NCBI RefSeq assembly: GCF_000720455.1
Contig: NZ_JOAK01000004.1
Location: 248,001-312,000 of the forward strand
DNA from: Streptomyces virginiae
Lineage (GTDB): Bacteria > Actinomycetota > Actinomycetes > Streptomycetales > Streptomycetaceae
Direction of reading: 5' to 3'
DNA: 64,000 nucleotides
Position numbers and translations under genes: made by a program. Below, one piece after another: positions 56,033 to 64,000 of this stretch (positions are counted from its first letter, which is position 1; every line of letters begins with the position of its first letter). The notes under the pieces are model-generated. The model was not told where the DNA came from. It made no database searches and saw only the letters and a list, made by a program, of their open reading frames with translations.

Positions 56033-57157
56033 TCAGCGGCGGTGCTGGGAGTCCGCGACGGTGACCTCGACGCGCTGGAACTCCTTGAGCTCGCTGTAGC
56101 CGGTGGTGGCCATCGAGCGGCGCAGGGCGCCGAAGATGTTCATCGAGCCGTCCGGGCTGTGCGAGGGACCGGTGAGGATCTCCTCGGTGGTGCCGACGGT
56201 GCCGAGGTCGACCTTCTTGCCGCGCGGCACGTCCTCGTGGACGGCCTCCATGCCCCAGTGGTTGCCCTTGCCGGGCGCGTCCGTGGCGCGGGCCAGCGGG
56301 GAGCCCATCATCACGGCGTCGGCGCCACAGGCCACCGCCTTCGGGATGTCGCCCGACCAGCCCACGCCGCCGTCGGCGATGACGTGCACGTAGCGGCCGC
56401 CGGACTCGTCCATGTAGTCGCGGCGGGCCGCGGCCACGTCCGCGACGGCGGTCGCCATCGGGACCTGGATGCCGAGCACGTTGCGCGTGGTGTGCGCGGC
56501 GCCGCCGCCGAAGCCGACCAGCACGCCGGCCGCGCCGGTGCGCATCAGGTGCAGGGCCGCCGTGTAGGTGGCGCAGCCGCCCACGATGACCGGGACGTCC
56601 AGTTCGTAGATGAACTGCTTGAGGTTCAGCGGCTCGGCGGCGCCCGAGACGTGCTCGGCGGAGACGGTGGTGCCGCGGATCACGAAGATGTCCACGCCCG
56701 CGTCGACGACGGCCTTGGAGAACTCGGCGGTGCGCTGCGGGGAGAGCGCCGCGGCGGTGACGACACCGGAGTCGCGCACCTCCTTGATCCGCTGACGGAT
56801 CAGGTCGGCCTGGATCGGCGCGGAGTAGATCTCCTGGAGGCGGCGGGTGGCGGCCTCCTCGTCCAGCTCCGTGATCTCGTCGAGCAGCGGCTGCGGGTCC
56901 TCGTAACGGGTCCACAGGCCTTCGAGGTTCAGCACGCCGAGGCCGCCGAGCTCGCCGATGCGGATCGCGGTCTGCGGGGAGACGACCGAGTCCATGGGGG
57001 CGGCCAGGAAGGGGAGCTCGAAGCGGTACGCGTCGATCTGCCAGGCGATCGAGACCTCCTTCGGGTCCCGGGTACGCCGGCTCGGGACGATGGCGATGTC
57101 GTCGAACGCGTACGCCCTGCGGCCGCGCTTGCCGCGCCCGATCTCGATCTCAGTCAC
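56033..57157 (-). CDS. guaB3: GuaB3-family IMP dehydrogenase-related protein
   Basis: Protein of 374 residues, shorter than IMPDH and lacking the CBS pair. It begins VTEIEIGRGKRGRRAYAFDD, the usual GuaB3 start. The barrel has PFLAAPMDSVVSPQTA and GGVGWSGDIPKAVACGADAV. Where IMPDH has GSxCxTR, this reads GGAAHTTR, with no Cys. GuaB3 proteins are found with GuaB in actinobacteria and their activity is debated. The GTG at 57157 is used; longer readings go upstream into the guaB terminator. Confidence 0.88.
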   Translation of the reverse strand: MTEIEIGRGKRGRRAYAFDDIAIVPSRRTRDPKEVSIAWQIDAYRFELPFLAAPMDSVVSPQTAIRIGELGGLGVLNLEGLWTRYEDPQPLLDEITELDEEAATRRLQEIYSAPIQADLIRQRIKEVRDSGVVTAAALSPQRTAEFSKAVVDAGVDIFVIRGTTVSAEHVSGAAEPLNLKQFIYELDVPVIVGGCATYTAALHLMRTGAAGVLVGFGGGAAHTTRNVLGIQVPMATAVADVAAARRDYMDESGGRYVHVIADGGVGWSGDIPKAVACGADAVMMGSPLARATDAPGKGNHWGMEAVHEDVPRGKKVDLGTVGTTEEILTGPSHSPDGSMNIFGALRRSMATTGYSELKEFQRVEVTVADSQHRR

Positions 57158-57248
57158 GTGTGGTGGCCTTTCCTCTGGGTCTGCCCGTCCAGTATCCCCG
57201 AACCCCGGCGGGCCGCGTTCCGGTGACCGCTGTACGGACGTCATGCGT

Positions 57249-57282
57249 GAGGGGCGGACCCGGTGACCCGGGTCCGCCCCTC
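57249..57282 (-). terminator. terminator hairpin after guaB
   Basis: A perfect 15-bp stem (57249-57263 with 57268-57282) lies 15 bases past the guaB stop and before guaB3. Confidence 0.8.
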
Positions 57283-57296
57283 CGCGTCGCGCCTGC

Positions 57297-58910
<1,614 letters not shown>

Positions 58911-58914
<4 letters not shown>

Positions 58915-59633
58915 TGCTCGGCGAGCGCGCGGAGCCTGCTGAGCGCCCGGTGCTGGGCGACGCGCACGGCTCCGGGGGACATCCCGAGCATCTGACCGGT
59001 CTCCTCCGCGGTCAGCCCGACGGCCACCCGCAGTACGAGGAGTTCGCGCTGGTTCTCCGGAAGGTTCGCCAGCAGCTTCTTGGCCCAGGCGGCGTCGCTG
59101 CTGAGCAGCGCGCGCTCCTCCGGGCCCAGCGAGTCGTCCGGCCGCTCGGGCATCTCGTCCGACGGCACGGCCGTGCTGCCCGGGTGCCTCATGGCGGCCC
59201 GCTGCAGGTCGGCGACCTTGTGCGCGGCGATGGCGAAGACGAATGCCTCGAAGGGCCGACCGGTGTCCCGGTAGCGCGGCAGCGCCATCAGGACGGCGAC
59301 GCAGACCTCCTGCGCCAGGTCCTCCACGAAGTGGCGAGCGTCACCCGGGAGCCGGGACAGTCGGGTGCGGCAGTAGCGGATCGCGAGGGGGTGCACGAAG
59401 GCGAGCAGGTCGTGCGTGGCCTGCTCGTCGCCCTCCACCGCCCTGCGGACGAGCGCGCTGACGCCCCCGGCACTGCCGCCTCCGGCGGCGCCGGTGGGGC
59501 CTGTGGCCGCAGGGGACCCCAGGGCCTCGTCGTCGCGCATCCGTCCATGGTGCCTTGGCGCCGGAGCATCCGCGGCACCGTGGCCCTTGTTGTGCGTCGA
59601 AGCGTTATGAGCGGGTGCGCCGGAACTCTGCAT
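58911..59633 (-). CDS. shbA: ECF/SigD-like sigma factor ShbA
   Basis: Protein of 240 residues. Sigma region 2 reads [20 protein letters not shown], then [20 protein letters not shown] and [18 protein letters not shown]; region 4 has [19 protein letters not shown] and [15 protein letters not shown]. It lies directly upstream of guaB in the order seen for ShbA, the factor that transcribes the principal sigma gene hrdB in Streptomyces, and for mycobacterial SigD. The ATG at 59633 is chosen because GGGAGGG is 6 bases upstream; ATG 59540 is an alternative giving 209 residues. Confidence 0.85.
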
Positions 59634-59915
59634 CTGCGCCCTCCCCTCCCGCTCGGCCGAATAGTCCCCGAGAGACTCCACACCCTCAAGGATGCGGCAT
59701 CGCGCACGAAGCGAGACGTCCCCCGGATTGTGCCCCGCCAACCCCCGGGTGCGCACCGGGTACGGCGGGACAGGGCTACCGCGACGAGAAGAGGCGCCGG
59801 GAGGCGCCGGGAGGCGGCAAGAGCGGCGCGCCGCCCCGTCCACCGGCGGCGGACGGGACCGCTCTCGACGATCCGCGGTGTGCGGCGGACCGGGCGGGGC
59901 CCGGCCGCGGCCGGG

Positions 59916-60527
59916 TCAGCGGACGAGACCCCAGCGGAAGCCGAGCGCCACGGCGTGCGCGCGGTCCGAGGCGCCGAGCTTCTTGAAGAGCCGGCGGGCG
60001 TGCGTCTTGACGGTGTCCTCCGAGAGGAAGAGCTCGCGCCCGATCTCCGCGTTGGACCGGCCGTGACTCATGCCTTCCAGCACCTGGATCTCGCGCGCGG
60101 TGAGGGTGGGCGCGGCGCCCATCTCGGCGGAGCGGAGCCGGCGCGGGGCCAGTCGCCAGGTCGGGTCGGCGAGGGCCTGGGTGACCGTGGCCCGCAGCTC
60201 GGCGCGCGAGGCGTCCTTGTGCAGGTAGCCGCGGGCGCCGGCGGCGACCGCGAGGGCCACGCCGTCCAGGTCCTCGGCGACCGTCAGCATGATGATGCGG
60301 GCGCCGGGGTCGGCCGAGAGGAGACGGCGGACCGTCTCCACACCGCCGAGCCCGGGCATCCGTACATCCATCAGAATCAGGTCGGAGCGGTCGGCGCCCC
60401 AGCGGCGGAGGACTTCCTCGCCGTTGGCAGCCGTCGTCACACGCTCGACGCCGGGCACGGTGGCAACCGCGCGACGGAGCGCCTCTCGGGCAAGCGGGGA
60501 GTCGTCGCAGACGAGGACGGATGTCAT
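59916..60527 (-). CDS. bldM: response regulator BldM
   Basis: BldM is an atypical response regulator required for aerial growth and sporulation of Streptomyces. It has 203 residues. The receiver is TSVLVCDDSPLAREALRRAV and LILMDVRMPGLGG; the LuxR HTH is LTAREIQVLEGMSHGRSNAE and KTHARRLFKKLGAS. Its size and its position between shbA and whiD match BldM. The ATG at 60527 follows GGAGGGCGG. Upstream a sigma-BldN-type promoter is seen. Confidence 0.95.
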   Translation of the reverse strand: MTSVLVCDDSPLAREALRRAVATVPGVERVTTAANGEEVLRRWGADRSDLILMDVRMPGLGGVETVRRLLSADPGARIIMLTVAEDLDGVALAVAAGARGYLHKDASRAELRATVTQALADPTWRLAPRRLRSAEMGAAPTLTAREIQVLEGMSHGRSNAEIGRELFLSEDTVKTHARRLFKKLGASDRAHAVALGFRWGLVR

Positions 60528-60916
60528 GACCGCCCTCCGCAGCTGCTGATGCGCGTCACCTTGAGCCTCCAGGCTGGTACGTATCGTCACCTGTGCGGTC
60601 GATGCTCCCGGACACCTGTCCGAGAACTTGTGGGTTCAACCGCCTTCGCACTCTCAACGATGGTCACTCGAAAGAGTTACGGGTCGGACGGACACCTTCG
60701 GCACTCTACGTGAGGAAGCGATCACGGCGGTGGAGGCGCAACCGGCCTGTCCTCCATCTGGAGCTATGCCCTATTTGGCGGCTTTCCTTCCGTTTGGCAC
60801 GTGTCTGAGGCTAGATTCCCAATGAGTCATATTTACATCTACTCCGACAGTAGGTGTGGAGACCCTTGGAGACATGGACCGTATCCGCCTCAGTACCGGC
60901 ACCAAGAGGACTACCA
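60528..60916. other. bldM-whiD divergent regulatory region
   Basis: This 389-base gap has no gene. It holds a sigma-BldN-like promoter for bldM (60654-60681) and a TAGATT -10-like box (60812-60817) facing whiD. It is more A/T-rich near whiD. An out-of-frame ORF starts at 60822 and overlaps whiD; I do not call it a gene. Confidence 0.55.
60654..60681 (-). promoter_or_regulatory. sigma-BldN-type promoter of bldM
   Basis: On the minus strand CGTAAC (60681-60676), 16 bases, then CGTTGA (60659-60654) matches the consensus recalled for sigma-BldN promoters, of which bldM P1 is the known example. The start of transcription would be about 120 bases before the bldM ATG. Confidence 0.6.
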
Positions 60917-61243
60917 ATGGCAGATTTCTCCCGCCTCCCCGGACCGAACGCCGACCTCTGGGACTGGCAGCTGCTAGCCGCCTGCCGCGGGGTCGACAGC
61001 TCCCTCTTCTTCCACCCGGAAGGCGAGCGGGGCGCGGCCAGGAGCGCGCGCGAGGCCTCGGCTAAAGAGGTCTGCATGCGATGCCCGGTTCGTTCGGAAT
61101 GCGCCGCGCACGCACTCGCCGTCCGTGAGCCCTACGGGGTGTGGGGCGGCCTCACGGAGGACGAGCGCGAGGAACTGATGGGCCGCGCCCGGCATCGCCT
61201 GATCCCCGCGTCGAGTGCGATCGGACCGATCGCGCCGCACTGA
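60917..61243 (+). CDS. whiD: WhiB-like protein WhiD
   Basis: WhiD is a WhiB-like iron-sulfur transcription factor needed for late sporulation. It has 108 residues with four conserved Cys (C23, C53, C56, C62) in AACRG and CMRCPVRSEC, plus the GVWGG turn. The N-terminus MADFSRLPGPNADLWDWQLL and the position beside bldM match WhiD. The ATG at 60917 follows AGAGGAC. Confidence 0.95.
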   Translation: MADFSRLPGPNADLWDWQLLAACRGVDSSLFFHPEGERGAARSAREASAKEVCMRCPVRSECAAHALAVREPYGVWGGLTEDEREELMGRARHRLIPASSAIGPIAPH

Positions 61244-61378
61244 GAGCCGACGAAACGACGGAAGGAACGTTTCCTCCGCACCACCGGCACGCCCGGGCGT
61301 GTCGTCGCCCGGTCCCGGTTTCACGCGTTCGGCCGTACGCGCCCCGGCACGTTACGGCCGGCGCGGCCGGGGCCTGCG

Positions 61379-61440
61379 GTCAGCGCGTCCGGCCGGGACC
61401 TTCGGTCAGCGTGTCCGGCCGGGGGCGCGCGGTCAGCGCG
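61379..61440. repeat. tandem GGTCAGCG repeat between whiD and the LysR gene
   Basis: GGTCAGCGCGTCCGGCCGGG (61379), GGTCAGCGTGTCCGGCCGGG (61404) and GGTCAGCGCG (61431) form a 25-27-bp tandem repeat, 2.5 copies, ending in the LysR stop codon. It may be a terminator remnant or replication slippage. Confidence 0.6.
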
Positions 61441-62332
61441 TGGCCGCCCGCTCCAGCTCGGCCAGGGTCGCGGCCACGGCCGGCACCCGGGCCAGGTCGG
61501 GCAGCGTCAGCGCCACGACCTCCCGCTCGACGGCCGGCTCCACGACGACCGTACTGACGCCCTTGGCCCGTACGGACTCCACCGCGAGCTCCGGCAGCAC
61601 CGCGACGCCCAGCCCCGCGCCGACCAGGCCGACCACCGCCGGGTAGTCGTCGGTGGCGAAGTCGATGCGCGGGGTGAAGCCCGCCTCCTCGCACACCTCC
61701 ACCAGATGGCGGCGGCAGCGCGGGCAGCCCGCGATCCAGGGCTCGTCGGCCAGCTCCGCCATGCCCACGCGCTCCGCCCCGGCCAGCGCGTGCCCCTCGG
61801 GGACCAGCCCCACGAGCCGGTCGGTCAGCAGCGGCCGCACCACGAGGTCGTCCCACTCGGCGGCGGACCCGGCGGCCCCGCCGTAGCGGAAGGCCAGCGC
61901 CAGGTCGCAGTCGCCCTCGCGCAGCATCTCCACCGACCGCGGCGGCTCTGCCTCGACCAGGGAGATACGGGTGCCCGGGTGCTCGGCGCGCATCGCCGCG
62001 AGTGCGGTCGGCACCAGCGTGGAGCTGCCGCTGGGGAAGGACACGAGCCGCACCCGGCCCGCGCGCAGCCCGGCGATGGCCGCGACCTCCTCCTCCGCGG
62101 CGGTCAGCCCGGCCAGGATCCCGGCGGCGTGCCGGACCAGGGCCTCGCCCGCCTGGGTCAGCCGCATCTCGCGGCCGGTGCGGATGAGCAGCGGGGTGCC
62201 GGCCGACTGCTCCAGCGCCTTCATCTGCTGGGAGACGGCGGGCTGGGTACAGCCGAGTTCGCGCGCGGCGGCGGAGAAGGATCCGGTCCCGGCGACGGCG
62301 CGCAGTACCCGGAGATGACGTGCCTCGATCAC
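61433..62332 (-). CDS. LysR-family transcription regulator
   Basis: Protein of 299 residues. The winged helix reads EARHLRVLRAVAGTGSFSAA, then AARELGCTQPAVSQQMKALE. The effector-binding domain spans about 90-290 and has a possible metal or disulfide group CPRCRRHLVEVC. It is divergent from the MOSC gene, which it probably controls along with itself, as LysR regulators do. The GTG at 62332 gives VIEARHLRVL. Confidence 0.92.
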   Translation of the reverse strand: MIEARHLRVLRAVAGTGSFSAAARELGCTQPAVSQQMKALEQSAGTPLLIRTGREMRLTQAGEALVRHAAGILAGLTAAEEEVAAIAGLRAGRVRLVSFPSGSSTLVPTALAAMRAEHPGTRISLVEAEPPRSVEMLREGDCDLALAFRYGGAAGSAAEWDDLVVRPLLTDRLVGLVPEGHALAGAERVGMAELADEPWIAGCPRCRRHLVEVCEEAGFTPRIDFATDDYPAVVGLVGAGLGVAVLPELAVESVRAKGVSTVVVEPAVEREVVALTLPDLARVPAVAATLAELERAATR

Positions 62333-62399
62333 CCTGTGAGCATAAGGCCCGCTTTGACGCTCGCGCGAATACCTCCGTGACGCTTTGGGGCCGCGCGGT

Positions 62400-62405
62400 T
62401 AGCCT
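62400..62405 (+). promoter_or_regulatory. -10 box of a leaderless MOSC message
   Basis: TAGCCT ends 6 bases before the ATG at 62412 with no Shine-Dalgarno, fitting a leaderless mRNA. Confidence 0.45.
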
Positions 62406-62411
62406 GTGCTC

Positions 62412-63107
62412 ATGGGTCCCATGCATCTGATCTCCGTCAACCTCGGCGCCGCCACCCCTTCCGAGCACACCGACGCGGACAGCGGGGTGACGGGCATCGG
62501 CAAGCGCCCCGTCCCCGGCCCGGTCCGCGTCTTCGCCCCCGGCGCCAAGGCCACCGGCCTCGGCAGCGGCCTTGAGGGCGACGCCGTCTGCAACCGGCGC
62601 CACCACGGCGGCGACCACCAGGCCGTCTACGCGTACGCCCGCGAGGACCTGGACCTGTGGGAGCGCGAGCTGGGCCGCGAACTGCCCGGCGGGCTCTTCG
62701 GCGAGAACTTCACGACCTCCGGCGTCGATCTGAACACCGCGCGGCTCGGCGACCGCTGGCGGGTGGGCACGGACCTCGTCCTCGAAGTGGCCTCGGCCCG
62801 CATCCCGTGCCGCACCTTCCAGGGGGTGCTGGGCGAGGCGGGCTGGGTCAGGCGGTTCACCCGGGAGGCCCGGCCGGGCGCGTACCTGCGGGTGATCCAG
62901 GAGGGTTCGGTCTCCCCCGGCGACCCGATCGAGATCATCCACCGGCCGGACCACGACGTGACGGTGCAGCTGTGGTTCCGCGCCTTCACCACCGAACGGG
63001 CCCTGCTGCCGCGCACCCTCGCCGCGGGTGCGGCGATGGAGCCGGAGGCGCACGAGACCGTGCGCCAGTACGTGGAGAAGTACGGGGCCGGGGCCGGGGC
63101 GCGATAA
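62412..63107 (+). CDS. MOSC domain protein (YiiM-like)
   Basis: Protein of 231 residues. Family features are GLEGDAVCNRRHHGGDHQAVYAY, GLFGENFTTSGVDL and the catalytic-type Cys in ARIPCRTFQGVLG. MOSC proteins of the YiiM type bind molybdenum-pterin-related groups and reduce N-hydroxylated compounds. ATG 62412 is preferred (leaderless); ATG 62421 and GTG 62406 are in frame. It is divergent from the LysR regulator. Confidence 0.9.
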   Translation: MGPMHLISVNLGAATPSEHTDADSGVTGIGKRPVPGPVRVFAPGAKATGLGSGLEGDAVCNRRHHGGDHQAVYAYAREDLDLWERELGRELPGGLFGENFTTSGVDLNTARLGDRWRVGTDLVLEVASARIPCRTFQGVLGEAGWVRRFTREARPGAYLRVIQEGSVSPGDPIEIIHRPDHDVTVQLWFRAFTTERALLPRTLAAGAAMEPEAHETVRQYVEKYGAGAGAR

Positions 63108-63126
63108 CGCTGTCATCCGGGGCGGC

Positions 63127-63132
63127 TAGGTT
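63127..63132 (+). promoter_or_regulatory. -10 box of a leaderless SDR message
   Basis: TAGGTT ends 6 bases before the ATG at 63139 and no Shine-Dalgarno is present, fitting a leaderless transcript. Confidence 0.45.
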
Positions 63133-63138
63133 GCGCCT

Positions 63139-63912
63139 ATGACGACTGCGTTGATTACGGGATCCACGGCGGGCATCGGCGCCGCCTTCGCCCGGCGGCT
63201 GGCCGCCCAGGGGCACAACCTCGTGCTGGTGGCGCGCGACACCAAGCGGCTCGGCGAGCAGGCCACCGAGCTGCACGACCTGCACGGCATCGAGGCCGAG
63301 GTGCTGGCCGCCGACCTCTCCACGGAGGAGGGCATCGCGGCGGTGGAGAAGCGCCTCGGCGACCGTACGCACCCGGTCGACCTGCTGGTCAACAACGCGG
63401 GCTTCGGCAACAAGGGCCGCTACCTAGAGGTCTCCATGGCCGACGAGCTGACCATGCTGAAGGTCCACGTCGAGGCGGTGCTGCGGCTGACCTCGGCGGC
63501 CTCGGAGTCGATGCGCTCGCGCGGCCGCGGCGGCGTGATCAACGTGGCCTCGGTGGCCGCCTTCGTACCCCGCGGTACGTACGGGGCCAGCAAGGCCTGG
63601 GTCGTGCAGTTCACCCAGGGCGCGGCGCGGGACATGGCCGGGTCCGGGGTCCGGCTGATGGCGCTGTGCCCCGGATTCGTGCGGACGGAGTTCCACCAGC
63701 GCGCCGGCATGGGCACGGACAACATCCCCGGCTGGATGTGGCTGGACGCCGACAAGCTGGTGGCGGCGGCGCTGGCCGACCTGGCGCGGGGCAAGACGGT
63801 GTCGATCCCGGACCCGCGGTACAAGGCGCTGATGGGCGTGGTGAAGCTGACGCCGCGCGGGCTGCTGGGCGGGATGTCCTCGCGCACGGGCCGCAAGTAC
63901 GGGCCCCAGTAG
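63139..63912 (+). CDS. short-chain dehydrogenase/reductase
   Basis: Protein of 257 residues with the SDR signatures: TALITGSTAGIGAAFARRLA for NAD(P), LLVNNAGFG, the catalytic INVASVAAFVPRGTYGASKA (Ser, Tyr, Lys) and CPGFVRTEFH. Substrate unknown; it belongs to the broad classical SDR group. A leaderless start is likely (TAGGTT 6 bases upstream). The window ends 88 bases after it; an ATG at 63990 preceded by TAAACT may open the next gene, which is cut off. Confidence 0.9.
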   Translation: MTTALITGSTAGIGAAFARRLAAQGHNLVLVARDTKRLGEQATELHDLHGIEAEVLAADLSTEEGIAAVEKRLGDRTHPVDLLVNNAGFGNKGRYLEVSMADELTMLKVHVEAVLRLTSAASESMRSRGRGGVINVASVAAFVPRGTYGASKAWVVQFTQGAARDMAGSGVRLMALCPGFVRTEFHQRAGMGTDNIPGWMWLDADKLVAAALADLARGKTVSIPDPRYKALMGVVKLTPRGLLGGMSSRTGRKYGPQ

Positions 63913-64000
63913 CGCTCGTGACCCGTCGGTAAGCCTCCGCCGAAGCCCCGCCGAAACCGCCAAACGGGCTAACTCTCCCTAAACTGGACATGTCCCATCT

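Noticed and set aside
60822..60977. 51-codon ORF (MSHIYIYSDS...) overlapping the whiD start
   Set aside because: It has no Shine-Dalgarno, overlaps whiD out of frame, and begins too close after the TAGATT box to be leaderless from it.
63990..64000. ATG near the window end preceded by TAAACT
   Set aside because: It could open a further leaderless gene but only three codons are visible.

Overview
The window is a very high G+C actinobacterial chromosome segment, almost certainly from the core of a Streptomyces genome. The evidence is the strong third-position G/C bias, frequent GTG starts, apparently leaderless messages (TANNNT box about 6-8 bases before ATG), long antisense shadow frames, and the signature sporulation genes bldM and whiD next to a ShbA-type sigma factor and guaB. 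No tRNA, rRNA, insertion sequence, prophage or CRISPR array was seen.

Layout. 1-9071: mdh (truncated by the window edge), folD with a DUF3017 gene, two small membrane proteins, purN-purH, a PerM-like membrane protein and a hybrid HTH/sigma-like membrane protein. 9147-11237: sucC-sucD. 11529-19471: a divergent five-gene set, with MoxR ATPase, a DUF5682 protein and a VWA protein leftward and a SWIM zinc-finger protein and a DUF5691 protein rightward. This is the best candidate here for a poorly described multi-gene system. 19584-27352: icmB, a lipase, an M23 peptidase behind a structured leader, pcrA with an ArsR gene, a small membrane protein and an NlpC/P60 hydrolase. 27401-29369: a membrane-anchored GTPase-like pair of lower G+C. 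29637-36285: an esterase, a PspC-linked two-component system with its divergent PspC partner, DoxX and a membrane protein. 36388-44949: a class II aldolase, guaA, a chorismate mutase behind a possible Phe/Tyr attenuator, an LAxTG surface protein, a GMC oxidoreductase and a semialdehyde dehydrogenase. 45053-51915: three tandem eukaryotic-type Ser/Thr kinase paralogues, the middle one a pseudokinase. 52077-63912: glpD, a nucleotide-sugar dehydrogenase lacking its catalytic Cys, guaB3, guaB, shbA, bldM, whiD, a LysR regulator, a MOSC protein and an SDR.

How the genes work together. Central metabolism is prominent: TCA cycle (mdh, sucCD), one-carbon and purine synthesis (folD, purN, purH, guaB, guaB3, guaA). 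Cell-envelope genes (M23, NlpC/P60, PspC system, LAxTG protein, kinases with extracytoplasmic sensor domains) and development (shbA, bldM, whiD) make up most of the rest. Many adjacent genes overlap by 4 bp (purN/purH, moxR/DUF5682, kinase/regulator) or more (folD/DUF3017, ArsR/pcrA), indicating translational coupling. Most convergent or operon ends carry strong hairpins.

All calls come from reading the sequence. Functions are family-level inferences unless stated.
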